A stretch of 64,000 nt of DNA, taken from Actinomycetospora lutea. GTDB taxonomy: Bacteria > Actinomycetota > Actinomycetes > Mycobacteriales > Pseudonocardiaceae. The notes below the pieces were generated by a model. The model did no database searches. It was not told the DNA's origin and saw only the letters and a list, made by a program, of their open reading frames with translations. The stretch covers positions 1 through 64,000 of the forward strand of contig NZ_JAQZAL010000033.1 in assembly GCF_028737205.1 (NCBI RefSeq), read 5' to 3'. Below are positions 49,448 through 58,224 of this stretch, in pieces; positions within the stretch are counted from its first letter, which is position 1, and each line of letters starts with the position of its first letter. The translations under genes and the position numbers were made by a program.

Positions 49448-50422
49448 CTAATTTCCCGCTCTGTCGCCGATCTCCAGGCGGACATGGGTCCCCGCGGCGC
49501 CGGTCCAGAGGTGCAGCACGTCGGTGAGCTGGCGCGCGAGCCAGACGCCCCGCCCGCGCACCGACCGCGTCTCGGGGCAGCGCAGCCCGGGTGTCGTGGT
49601 GGTCATCAGCCCGGGATCGCTGATCTGGGCGACGAGCCGGCCGGGCCGGGTCCACCAGGACAGCGTGCCGTGGCCCGGCCCGTGCTCGATGCTGTTGCTG
49701 GTCAGCTCGCCGACCGCGAGGACGAGGCCGTCGATCTGCTCGTCGTCGAGGCCGGCCTCCTCGCCGCGCCGGTGGGTCTCGCGGCGGACCCCGCGCAGCG
49801 CGCCGGCACCCGCGAACGTCGTCACGTGGTCCGGCGGGCCGAGCTCGGGCGCGGGCGGGGCCGGCACGGCCGTCAGCACCCGCTCGGGGGTGCGGTACCG
49901 GGGGTTCGGGCTCGCCGTCGCGCCGACGTAGAGCTCGGGGTGGTTCCAGTAGAGGAAGCGCTCGCTGTCCTCGACAGCGCGCGAGGCGTCGCACAGGCAC
50001 AGCAGGGTCACCGGGAGGCCGCGCAGCGCCAGGTTCGAGCTCGCGTCCAGCACGCTCCAGGCGTCGGGGGCGCCGGCGGCAGAGCTGTCGCTGAGGACGA
50101 GTGCGGCGCGCCCGCCCGCGGTCAGCTCCCGCAGAGTCGTGGCGCGGCGCGCGGCGGTCGTCTGCCCGCTGTAGGTGTAGGGCTGCGCCGGCTCCCCGAA
50201 GACGATCCCCGCGGCCCCGACCCCGAGGTGGCGCAGCACGGCGGTGCGGACGACGTCGTCGACGACGGCGAGCACGAGGTCGCCGCGGGTCAGCGCCTCC
50301 TCGAGCACCGGCGCGAGCGTCGCGACGAGGCCGTCGACGTCGCGGTACTCGATCGCGAGGTGGCGAAAGGGGTCCGCCTCGCCGTCGGTCGGCGGGGCGG
50401 GACGGTCGGGGGCCGCGGTCAC
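49448..50422 (-). CDS. RsbA-like anti-sigma regulatory kinase (MEDS plus HATPase)
   Basis: 324 residues from GTG 50422, overlapping the STAS stop (GTGA). The N-terminal half is an MEDS (DcmR sensory) domain: FRHLAIEYRDVDGLVATLAP, DLVLAVVDDVVRTAVL and YNHPEL-type motif (LYWNHPELYVG). The C-terminal half is a GHKL ATPase with the N-box VGELTSNSIEHG and a GRGVWLARQLTD motif. This is the combination in anti-sigma-B type switch kinases that phosphorylate a STAS antagonist and bind a sigma factor. Its sigma partner is not in the operon. Confidence 0.85.
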   Translation of the reverse strand: MTAAPDRPAPPTDGEADPFRHLAIEYRDVDGLVATLAPVLEEALTRGDLVLAVVDDVVRTAVLRHLGVGAAGIVFGEPAQPYTYSGQTTAARRATTLRELTAGGRAALVLSDSSAAGAPDAWSVLDASSNLALRGLPVTLLCLCDASRAVEDSERFLYWNHPELYVGATASPNPRYRTPERVLTAVPAPPAPELGPPDHVTTFAGAGALRGVRRETHRRGEEAGLDDEQIDGLVLAVGELTSNSIEHGPGHGTLSWWTRPGRLVAQISDPGLMTTTTPGLRCPETRSVRGRGVWLARQLTDVLHLWTGAAGTHVRLEIGDRAGN

Positions 50423-50772
50423 GTCGCCGGGCCCTCGGGGTCGTCCCGGTCGAGCACCTCGAGGCGGGTGGTGAGCCCGAGGATGTCGAACATCCGCCGG
50501 GTCTGGCCGTGCCCGAGGCGGACCGCGAGGCGGCGGTTCGCGGCGGTGGCGCCGTGCTGGGCGAGCAGCACCAGGCGCACGCCGCACGACCCGACGTACT
50601 CGAGCCCGGTGAGGTCGAGGACGAGCACCGGCGGGGCGTCGGCCTCCGCCGCGGCGACCTGGTCCTGGGCCACGCCGAGGGTGTCGTTGTCGAGCTCCCC
50701 GCGCAGCGCCAGCACCACCTGGCCCTCGTGCGACATGCGGTCCACCTCCAGGACGGCGCGTGGCTCGGTCAT
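50419..50772 (-). CDS. STAS-domain anti-sigma-factor antagonist
   Basis: 117 residues, start overlapping the phosphatase stop (ATGA) and stop overlapping the kinase start. VVLALRGELDNDTLGVAQDQ, then LVLDLTGLEYVGSCGVRLVL with the expected phosphorylatable Ser in the VGSCG turn. It would be phosphorylated by the RsbA-like kinase and dephosphorylated by the SpoIIE-type phosphatase. Confidence 0.88.
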   Translation of the reverse strand: MTEPRAVLEVDRMSHEGQVVLALRGELDNDTLGVAQDQVAAAEADAPPVLVLDLTGLEYVGSCGVRLVLLAQHGATAANRRLAVRLGHGQTRRMFDILGLTTRLEVLDRDDPEGPAT

Positions 50773-52673
50773 GGCTGCGCCCGGACCACGAGCACCGCGA
50801 CGTCGTCGCGCAGCCGGCCGCGTTGGAAATCCGACACCGCGGCGAGCACGCCGTCGGCGAGCCCGTCGGCCGACCGGCCGGCGAGGCCCGCGACGACGGC
50901 CGCGAGCCGTTCGGGGCCGAAGAAGCCCGCCGGCCCGCGGGCCTCGGTGACGCCGTCGGTGTAGAGCACCAGCGTGTCCCCGGGATCGAGCCGGATGTCG
51001 ATCTCCGGGAGGTCGACGTCGGCGAACACCCCGACGAGCGTGCCCGGGAGGTCGATCCACTCCACCCGGTCACCGGGCGGTGTTCCGCCTCCGGCGCGGC
51101 CGCTCCGCGGCGCTCCGGGCCGCAGCACCAGGCCCGGCGGGTGCCCGCCGTTGACGAGCGTGACGGAGACGCCGTCGGGGTCCGGGGTCATGACCGCGTG
51201 GGCCATGGTCGCGAAGCGCGCCCGCGCCTCGCCGTGGTGGCGCAGCATGGCGGCGTTCACGCGCCGCAGCACCTCCGCGGGGCGCAGCCCGTGGCGGACC
51301 TCGGCGTGCACGGTGTGGCGGATCAGCGAGGTCAGGGCGGCCGCCTGCGGACCCTTGCCGCAGACGTCGGCGACGGTCAGCGCCCAGCGTCCGCGCTCCT
51401 CGTCGGGGTGGACGTCGTAGAGGTCGCCGCCGACGTAGACGTCGGTGAGGTCGGGGTCGGGCGGCAGGTAGCGCCCGGCGCACTCGACCCCGGGGACGTC
51501 GGGCAGCTCGCTCGGCAGCAGGGCGGTCTGCAGCGTGCGCGCGACCAGGCGCTGCTGCTCGTAGAGCGCGGCGTTGTCGAGGGCGAGCGCGGCCGTCGCG
51601 GCGAGCTGGCCCACGAAGGTCAGGTCCTCCTCGCCGAACCGTCGTCCCGACTCGGCGTGCACCAGCGTCAGCGCCCCGAGGCTGCGGCCGCGGACCAGCA
51701 GCGGGACGACGATCGCCGAGCGCATGCCGAGCGCGCGGATCAGCTCGAGGTGGGTCGCGTCGACGGCCGAGGCCGCGAGCAGCTCGTCGGGGACCTCCGG
51801 CAGGACGACGGGGATGCCGGTACGGGCCACCTCGACCGCGCCGCCGCGCGCCTCGGGGTCACGGGGGTAGCGCCGCTCCAGCCGGTCGACGAACTCGATC
51901 TTCTCGGGGTCCAGGTGCGCGACGGCGACCTGCTCGACACGCGCGCCGCGCACGAGGTGCACGGCCGACCAGTCGGCGATGCCCGTGACGGCGAGGTCCG
52001 CGAGCTGGCGCAGGCGCTCCTCCACCGACAGCGGGGCCTCCATGAGCCGGCTCGCCTGCGCCAGGAACGCCATGCGGTCGCGCTCGCGCTCGGCCGTGGC
52101 GCGCGCGTCGCGCTCGGCGGCGTAGAGCCGGGCGCGGTCGAGCGCCTGCGCGCACAGGGAGGCGACGGTGGCCAGGAACTCGCGCTCGGCGGGGTCGAAG
52201 GCGCGGGGCCGGAAGAAGCTGAACACCACGGCGCCGAGGTCGCGCTCCTCGACGCGCAGGGGCAGGCAGGCGCAGGCCTCGTGGCCGTGGGACACCCCGA
52301 GGTGCGCCATCTCCGGGTAGCGCGTGCGCCACTGCTCGGCGTCCTCGAGCCAGACCGGCTCGCCGGTGAGCACCGCGTCGGACATCGGGCGGCCGCGGTG
52401 CAGCGGGATGCGGGCGAACGGCGCGACGTCGCCGGGCCAGCCGTGCGTGTGCAGCGACTCCACGACGTCCGCCCCGTCGCGGCGTCCGTAGGCCGCGCAC
52501 GCGTCGGCGCCGATGAGGGCGGCCGCGGTGGTCGCGGTCAGCCGCCCGATGTCGGAGGGGGTGAGCGCGCGGGAGAGCTGCTCGGTGAGCTGTTGGAGCC
52601 CGGCCGCCCGCGCTGTCGTGGCGTCCAACACCGACGCGGCTACCGTCAGTAGCTCCGGCGTGTCGGCTGTCAC
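50769..52673 (-). CDS. GAF-GAF-SpoIIE serine phosphatase (RsbU-like)
   Basis: 634 residues from ATG 52673. Two GAF sensor domains (about 20-180 and 215-385) joined by a helical linker, then a PP2C/SpoIIE phosphatase with its metal motifs intact: VGGDLYDV, VADVCGKG, VNGGHPPG, VLYTDGVTEARG and DDVAVLVVRA. First gene of a three-gene overlapping operon; it would relieve sigma-factor inhibition when its GAF domains sense a signal. No membrane segment, so the input is cytoplasmic. Confidence 0.9.
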   Translation of the reverse strand: MTADTPELLTVAASVLDATTARAAGLQQLTEQLSRALTPSDIGRLTATTAAALIGADACAAYGRRDGADVVESLHTHGWPGDVAPFARIPLHRGRPMSDAVLTGEPVWLEDAEQWRTRYPEMAHLGVSHGHEACACLPLRVEERDLGAVVFSFFRPRAFDPAEREFLATVASLCAQALDRARLYAAERDARATAERERDRMAFLAQASRLMEAPLSVEERLRQLADLAVTGIADWSAVHLVRGARVEQVAVAHLDPEKIEFVDRLERRYPRDPEARGGAVEVARTGIPVVLPEVPDELLAASAVDATHLELIRALGMRSAIVVPLLVRGRSLGALTLVHAESGRRFGEEDLTFVGQLAATAALALDNAALYEQQRLVARTLQTALLPSELPDVPGVECAGRYLPPDPDLTDVYVGGDLYDVHPDEERGRWALTVADVCGKGPQAAALTSLIRHTVHAEVRHGLRPAEVLRRVNAAMLRHHGEARARFATMAHAVMTPDPDGVSVTLVNGGHPPGLVLRPGAPRSGRAGGGTPPGDRVEWIDLPGTLVGVFADVDLPEIDIRLDPGDTLVLYTDGVTEARGPAGFFGPERLAAVVAGLAGRSADGLADGVLAAVSDFQRGRLRDDVAVLVVRAQP

Positions 52674-52849
52674 CCGGCGGACTCTAACCTCCGGACCGCC
52701 GCCCGGACAGGGAGCGACACCGGTGACACAAGGTGATCAACCGGGTGGCGCGAGAATTCCCCGGGATCGGTGTCGATCCGGGGTGGGGCGGCTCGACCTG
52801 TGGGTGCCAGGGTCCGCCCAGGGACCCGGCACGACCCAGGGAGACAGCC

Positions 52850-53269
52850 GTGAAGTACATGCTGATCATGCGGGCCACCGACGAGGCGTACGCGGCGATG
52901 GCGGACGTGAGCATGGACGAGATGATCGAGAAGATGGGCCGGTTCCAGGAGGAGATGCTCCGGGCCGGGGTGCTGCTCGCCGCCGAGGGACTCGAGGACC
53001 CCGCCGAGTCCGTCGTCGTCGACCACGGCTCCGAGCCGCCGATCGTCACCGACGGGCCCTACGGCGAGACCAAGGAGCTCTTCGGCGGCTTCTACCTGCT
53101 CAACGTCTCCTCGCGGGAGGAGGCCGTCGAGTGGGCCAAGCGCGCGCCGGGCACCGGTCCGGGCTTCCGCACCGAGATCCGCCGCGTCTCGTCGATCGAC
53201 GAGTTCCCGCAGGACAACCCGTGGATCCAGAAGGAGCGCGCGTGGCGCGAGGCGACGGGCCAGCTCTGA
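52850..53269 (+). CDS. YCII/DGPF-family protein
   Basis: 139 residues, GTG start. KYMLIMRATDEAYAAMADVS, helix EMIEKMGRFQEEMLRAGVLL, and the signature VTDGPYGETKELFGGFYLL (DGPF-like, here DGPY). Such proteins are encoded together with ECF42-group sigma factors; the pair is preserved here with a 28-base overlap. Catalytic role unknown. Confidence 0.88.
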   Translation: MKYMLIMRATDEAYAAMADVSMDEMIEKMGRFQEEMLRAGVLLAAEGLEDPAESVVVDHGSEPPIVTDGPYGETKELFGGFYLLNVSSREEAVEWAKRAPGTGPGFRTEIRRVSSIDEFPQDNPWIQKERAWREATGQL

Positions 53270-54558
53270 GCGCCGGGGCCGAGCGTGCCGCCCGTGACGC
53301 CGCTGCCGCGGTGTGGCGCATCGAGTCGCCGCGCATCGTCGGCGCGCTCGCCCGCTACACCGGCGACTTCGCGCTCGCCGAGGACCTCGCCCAGGAGGCG
53401 CTGGCGGAGGCCCTCGTGAGCTGGCCCCGCGACGGCGTCCCGCGCGAGCCCGCGGGGTGGTTGCTCACGGTCGGGCGGCGGCGCGCCATCGACGCGTTCC
53501 GCCGCCGGGCCGGCCGCGACGAGCGCTACGCCGCCCTCGCTCATCAGCTGGACGAGGGCGGCGCCGCGACCGGCGCCGAGCCCGGGCCGGTCGTCGACGA
53601 CCTGCTGTTCGACCCCGACCGGATCGACGACGACGTCCTCGCGCTGATCTTCGTCTCGTGCCACCCCGTGCTCTCGCGCGAGGCCCGGGTGGCGCTGACG
53701 CTGCGGGTCGTCGGCGGTCTGACCAGCGACGAGATCGCCCGGGCGTTCCTCGTCCCGACGGCGACCGTGCAGGCCCGGATCACCCGGGCCAAGAAGACGC
53801 TCGGCGCCGCCGGCGTGCCGTTCGGGGTGCCGCCGGCCGCGGAGCGCAGCGAGCGGCTCGGGTCGGTGCTCAACGTGATCTACCTGATCTTCACCGAGGG
53901 CTCCTCGGCGAGCTCCGGCGACGACGTCATCCGCTCCGACCTCGCCGCCGAGGCGCAGCGGCTCGCGCGGGTCCTGGCGCGTCTGGTGCCCGACCACGCC
54001 GACGTGCACGGCCTGCTCGCGCTGCTCGAGCTGACCGCGGCGCGCTTCCCGGCGCGCACCGGGCCGGACGGGGAGCCGGTGCTGCTGGAGGACCAGGACC
54101 GCCGGCGCTGGGACGTCGCCGCGATCGGCCGCGGCCGGGCCGCGCTCGCCCGCGCCCAGGGGCTCGGCCGGGGCCTCGGTGCCTACGGGTTGCAGGCCGC
54201 GATCGCCGCGTGCCACGCGGACGCCCCGTCGGTGCGGGCCACCGACTGGGAGCGGATCGTGCTGCTCTACGAGGCACTGGGCCGGCTCGCGCCCTCCCCG
54301 GTGGTCGACCTCAACCGGGCGGTGGCGGTGTCCATGGCGCAGGGTCCGGCGGCGGCGCTCGCGATCGTCGACGGGCTGGAGGGCTCCGACGTCCTCGCGG
54401 GCTCGCACCTGCTGCCCAGCGTGCGCGGCGAGCTGCTCACCCGGCTCGGACGCCCCGCCGAGGCGCGGCAGGCCCTGGAGCTCGCCGTCGCGCGCTGCGG
54501 CAACGAGCGGGAACGGGGCCTGCTCCGGCGCAAGATCGCCGGCCTCGCCGGGGCGTGA
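53242..54558 (+). CDS. ECF42-group sigma factor with C-terminal TPR-like extension
   Basis: 438 residues from GTG 53242; a GTG at 53311 is an alternative. Sigma 2: VWRIESPRIVGALARYTGDF, ALAEDLAQEALAEALVSWPR, RRRAIDAFRRRA. Sigma 4: REARVALTLRVVGGLTSDEI then ARAFLVPTATVQARITRAKK. The long C-terminus (about 180-438), with LNVIYLIFTEGSSASSGDD and DWERIVLLYEALGRLAPSPV, is the conserved extension of this group, thought to replace an anti-sigma factor. Partner of the preceding YCII gene. Confidence 0.9.
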   Translation: MARGDGPALSAGAERAARDAAAAVWRIESPRIVGALARYTGDFALAEDLAQEALAEALVSWPRDGVPREPAGWLLTVGRRRAIDAFRRRAGRDERYAALAHQLDEGGAATGAEPGPVVDDLLFDPDRIDDDVLALIFVSCHPVLSREARVALTLRVVGGLTSDEIARAFLVPTATVQARITRAKKTLGAAGVPFGVPPAAERSERLGSVLNVIYLIFTEGSSASSGDDVIRSDLAAEAQRLARVLARLVPDHADVHGLLALLELTAARFPARTGPDGEPVLLEDQDRRRWDVAAIGRGRAALARAQGLGRGLGAYGLQAAIAACHADAPSVRATDWERIVLLYEALGRLAPSPVVDLNRAVAVSMAQGPAAALAIVDGLEGSDVLAGSHLLPSVRGELLTRLGRPAEARQALELAVARCGNERERGLLRRKIAGLAGA

Positions 54559-54560
54559 GC

Positions 54561-55850
54561 CTAGACCTCCTCGACGGAGCTCTCCACGGGCCGCCGCGAC
54601 GGGCGCACCGGCTCGCGAGTGGCGAAGAGCATGAGCAGCGCGCCGATCGCGGTCAGCACGCTCATCAGCACGAACCCGCTGGTGAACGTGCCGGTGGACT
54701 GCACGATGAAGCCCATCGCGGCCGGCGCGACGATGCCGGCGAGGGCGAACGCGGCGTCCGCGAAGCCTGCGGCGCTGCCCGGCTGGCCGGGCTCGGCGTC
54801 GATCGAGGCGACCCACCAGATGCCACCGGTGACGAACCCGCAGCCCACGCCCAGCGAGATGAAGATCAGTGCGACGGTGAGCGTGGGGTCGAGGAACACC
54901 GGGACGAGCGACGCGCCGGAGAGCAGCAGCGCGCAGCCCATGATCGTGAAACGGCTGCGGATGCTCTGCGTGCGCCGGTAGACGCGGTCGACCAGGACCC
55001 CGCCGACGAGCGCCCCGACCACGCCGGCCGCCCAGGGCGCCACCGAGAACGCGCCGACCGCCTTGATGCTCAGGCCGTAGTTCGTGGACAGGAACTGGGG
55101 CAGCCAGTACATGAACCCCCAGAACATGAAGCCCCAGGCGAAGTAGCCGACCGCGACGATCCAGAGGTTGCGGTTGGTCAGCAGCGAGCGCCAGTCGACG
55201 CCGCCGGAGCGGTTCTCGGACTCCTCGACGTCCTGTCCTGCGGCGATGTGCGCCCGCTCGGCCTCGTTGACCCGCGGCGACTCGTTGGGCGTGTTGCGCA
55301 GCAGCCCGATCGCGACGACGGCCCAGACGATGCCGAGCACGGCCATGACCCAGAACGTGCCGCGCCAGCCGACGGCGCCGATGAGGTTCGTGAGCACCGG
55401 GCCCGCGATGAGCAGGCTGCCCGAGACCGCGACGCCGCCGATGAGCGCGAGGGCGAACCCCCGCTCGGCGCGCGGCAGCCAGCGGCTCACGGTGCGCGTC
55501 GCCGCGGGGAAGGCCGGGGCCTCGCCCGCGCCGAGGACGATGCGGATCAGCAGGAGGCCGATGAAGCCGCCGGCGAGGGGGATGAGCGCCGTCGCGAGCG
55601 AGAAGATCGTGATCGCGACGAGGAGGACCTTGCGCGGGCCGAAACGGTCGACGAGCGGGCCCGACAGGAACGCGAAGACCATGTAGCCGATGGCGAACGC
55701 GCTCGAGATGATCCCGTACTGCGCGGTCGAGATCCCGAATTCACGCTGGAGCGGCTCCACCGCGTACGAGACCGCCGAGCGGTCGATGTAATTGATGATG
55801 ATGAGGGCGACGATCAGCGCGATGGTCGCCCAGCGGAACCGTGTCTGCAT
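54561..55850 (-). CDS. MFS transporter, anion:cation symporter type
   Basis: 429 residues from ATG 55850. Twelve membrane helices starting WATIALIVALIIINYIDRSA then EFGISTAQYGIISSAFAIGY, FLSGPLVDRFGPRKVLLVA and VLGAGEAPAFPAATRTVSRW, the pattern of the ACS family that imports hexuronates, glucarate and aromatic acids. It precedes the catabolic block on the same strand and likely brings in its substrate. Convergent with the ECF42 gene. Confidence 0.85.
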   Translation of the reverse strand: MQTRFRWATIALIVALIIINYIDRSAVSYAVEPLQREFGISTAQYGIISSAFAIGYMVFAFLSGPLVDRFGPRKVLLVAITIFSLATALIPLAGGFIGLLLIRIVLGAGEAPAFPAATRTVSRWLPRAERGFALALIGGVAVSGSLLIAGPVLTNLIGAVGWRGTFWVMAVLGIVWAVVAIGLLRNTPNESPRVNEAERAHIAAGQDVEESENRSGGVDWRSLLTNRNLWIVAVGYFAWGFMFWGFMYWLPQFLSTNYGLSIKAVGAFSVAPWAAGVVGALVGGVLVDRVYRRTQSIRSRFTIMGCALLLSGASLVPVFLDPTLTVALIFISLGVGCGFVTGGIWWVASIDAEPGQPGSAAGFADAAFALAGIVAPAAMGFIVQSTGTFTSGFVLMSVLTAIGALLMLFATREPVRPSRRPVESSVEEV

Positions 55851-55987
55851 CGGTGGTGTTCCGTTCGGAGAAACAGGGCTTCGTGCCTCTTGGTTTCGAG
55901 CTTGTCCGGGTCGAGCAGTGCAGGTCAAGAGCTTGTGAGCTCGGGGTGCGGACGATTTCGACATTGTTCCGGCGAGGGGAACAATCG

Positions 55988-57403
55988 TCAGAGTCGGGCG
56001 CCGAGATCGTCCATGAGATCGGTGACGGGACGCCCGCCCTGCAGTTCCCGCACGGCGTCGACGACGCCCGGCACGTCGTCGGCGGGGATCGACCGGACCG
56101 CGTTCGTGCGGAATTTCTCGGCCACCTCGTCGGGCGAGAGCGGGCGTTCCGGGCCGCCGCGGTTCTCGCGGATCCGCTCGGTCACCGAGTCCCCGTTCTC
56201 GAGACGCACGGTCAGGACCGCCGGGAACTGTCGGGGGAAGATCGCGGTCGACTCCTCGTCCGGCACGCAGCGGACGCGCTCGGCGAGGGCCAGGCGGCCC
56301 GGGTCGGCGGCGGCCGCGTCGGTGAAGTCGTCGTGCGAGAGACCCAGACCGCCGCCCCCCAGCAGGGCCGCTGCGACGGTGTAGGGCCCGCTGAACGCCG
56401 CGTGGTAGCCCGAGCGCGGCCGGGCCTTCTCCTCGGGCGGCTCGGCGATCGTGCGCAGGACCGGGGCCGGCGCGCCGAGCGTCAGCTCGGTGATGCGGTC
56501 GGGCGCCACGCCCGCGTCGCGCATCCGCAGGGCCGCGTCGACGCCGGCGTGCGTGAAGTGGTTGCACGGGTAGGGCTTGGTGAAGACGCGCAGCGTCTCC
56601 CAGCGCTCGCCGAGCGCGTCGGTCACGTGGCCGACGTCGAAGCGCTCGCCGCAGAACGCGCGCAGGAAGCCGAAGCGGCCCTCGAGGACGGTCGGCGGGC
56701 CGGTCAGCCCGTGCCGCGCGAGGTCGGCGGCGGCCACCCCGGCGTGCGCCGCCCAGCCGCAGTGCACCCGCTTGACGGTGCCCCCGGTGCGGTTGGCCTC
56801 GATGACGCCCGCGCCGGTGCTGGCGGCGATCCCGATCGCCGAGGTCAGGCCCTCGGCGTCCAGCCCCCGCAGCATCCCGGCGGCGACCGCGGCGCCGACC
56901 GCCCCGCAGATCGCGGTGGCGTGCTGGCCGTGCTCGAAGAACACGGAGTTGCCGAGCTCCTCGTCGTAGCCGGCCATGCCCAGCCGGCACGTCAGCTCGA
57001 CGCCGACCGCGGCCGCGTCCAGGTACGCGGTGCCCGAGGCGCCGGCGGCCTCGGCCGCGGCGAGCGCGGCGGGCAGCACGACCGCCGACGGGTGGAGCAC
57101 CGAGGGCAGGTGGGTGTCGTCGAAGTCGAGGCTGTGGGCCAGCGTGCCGTTGACCAGCGCCGACGACGGCGTCGGCAGCCGGCGCCCGTCCGCGAGCGAG
57201 GTCGCCGCACCCGTCCCGCCCCACTCCGCGACGACGGCGGCGGCCACGCGGGCGGGCTCGGCGTCGCGGGCGGCCAGGGAGTTGCCGAGGACGTCGGCGG
57301 TGCGCGCGACGAGGTCGGCACGCAGCTCGGCGGGCAGGCCCTCGACGGCGGCGCGGGCGGCGAAGGCGGCGAACTCCTGGGCCGGGGTGCTCGCCGGGGT
57401 CAT
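55988..57403 (-). CDS. MmgE/PrpD-family protein
   Basis: 471 residues from ATG 57403, overlapping the upstream stop. Conserved blocks include SALVNGTLAHSLDFDDTHLP and SVLHPSAVVLPAALAAAE, FFEHGQHATAICGAVGAAVA, GVIEANRTGGTVKRVHCGWA and FTKPYPCNHFTHAGVDAAL. Relatives are 2-methylcitrate dehydratase, cis-aconitate decarboxylase and iminodisuccinate epimerase, so this one probably acts on a tri- or dicarboxylic acid by dehydration, decarboxylation or isomerisation. Confidence 0.88.
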   Translation of the reverse strand: MTPASTPAQEFAAFAARAAVEGLPAELRADLVARTADVLGNSLAARDAEPARVAAAVVAEWGGTGAATSLADGRRLPTPSSALVNGTLAHSLDFDDTHLPSVLHPSAVVLPAALAAAEAAGASGTAYLDAAAVGVELTCRLGMAGYDEELGNSVFFEHGQHATAICGAVGAAVAAGMLRGLDAEGLTSAIGIAASTGAGVIEANRTGGTVKRVHCGWAAHAGVAAADLARHGLTGPPTVLEGRFGFLRAFCGERFDVGHVTDALGERWETLRVFTKPYPCNHFTHAGVDAALRMRDAGVAPDRITELTLGAPAPVLRTIAEPPEEKARPRSGYHAAFSGPYTVAAALLGGGGLGLSHDDFTDAAAADPGRLALAERVRCVPDEESTAIFPRQFPAVLTVRLENGDSVTERIRENRGGPERPLSPDEVAEKFRTNAVRSIPADDVPGVVDAVRELQGGRPVTDLMDDLGARL

Positions 57404-58224
57404 GCGCCGACCACCGCGACCGGGCGGACCGGCGAGCCCGTGCCGCCGACGATCCGCAGGGGCGTGAGGACGAAGAGGAACTCGGTGAGGCCCTGCGCGG
57501 CGGCCTCCTCGAGCGCCATGTGCTCGATGATGTGGATGCCGTGCTCGACGAGCAGGATCCGGTGCACCGGGAGCACGCGGTGGCCGTCGCCGGGCGGGAT
57601 CCGCTCGAAGGCGGTGGTGTCGGCGCCCGCGGCGACCACGCGGCGCTCGGCGAGCCAGCGGGCGCCGTCCTCGGTGACGCCGGGGACGCCGGTGTCGTGG
57701 CCGAGGTAGGAGTCGGCGTCGTCGAAGCGCCGGGCCCAGCCGGTGCGGACCAGTGCGGCGTCGCCCGGGCCCGGCTCGGCGCCGGCCCGCGCGGCGGCGG
57801 CCAGGTCGTCGGCGGTGACGCCCTCGCCCGGCTCAAGCGCGGTGACCCCGCGGACGGCCGGGATGTCGAGCAGGACGCCGCGCGTGATCATCGGCGGGAT
57901 GCGCTCGGCACCGTGCTCGGTGTGCCGCCCCCCGCGCTGCGCCGCCTCCGCGTCGATCCCGCCGTGCAGCAGCCCGTCGTGGCTGACGTGGGACAGCGCG
58001 TCGACGTGGGTGCCCACGTGCCCGCCGGTCACGAGGATCTCGTTGGACGCCGACCCGCCGTCCGGGCGGACCGCGTCGCCGTGGCGGCGGATCAGCGTCA
58101 TCCGGAAGCCCGGGTGGTTGGGCGAGGTCGGCATGCCGGTGAACAGCGGCTGCCCGAGCTCGACGGTGCGGGTGCCGGCGGCGACGGCGTCGATCAGCGC
58201 GCGCGTGCTCGTGGCGGTCGTCAT
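57400..58224 (-). CDS. cyclase-family (kynurenine-formamidase-fold) hydrolase
   Basis: 274 residues, ATG 58224, both ends in 4-base overlaps. Metal motif GGHVGTHVDALSHVSHDGLL (HxGTHxDxxxH form), then LDIPAVRG, LVRTGWARRF and GIHIIEHMALEEAAAQGL. Members hydrolyse N-formyl or cyclic amides and isatin. In this operon it may open a ring or remove a formyl group. Confidence 0.85.
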   Translation of the reverse strand: MTTATSTRALIDAVAAGTRTVELGQPLFTGMPTSPNHPGFRMTLIRRHGDAVRPDGGSASNEILVTGGHVGTHVDALSHVSHDGLLHGGIDAEAAQRGGRHTEHGAERIPPMITRGVLLDIPAVRGVTALEPGEGVTADDLAAAARAGAEPGPGDAALVRTGWARRFDDADSYLGHDTGVPGVTEDGARWLAERRVVAAGADTTAFERIPPGDGHRVLPVHRILLVEHGIHIIEHMALEEAAAQGLTEFLFVLTPLRIVGGTGSPVRPVAVVGA

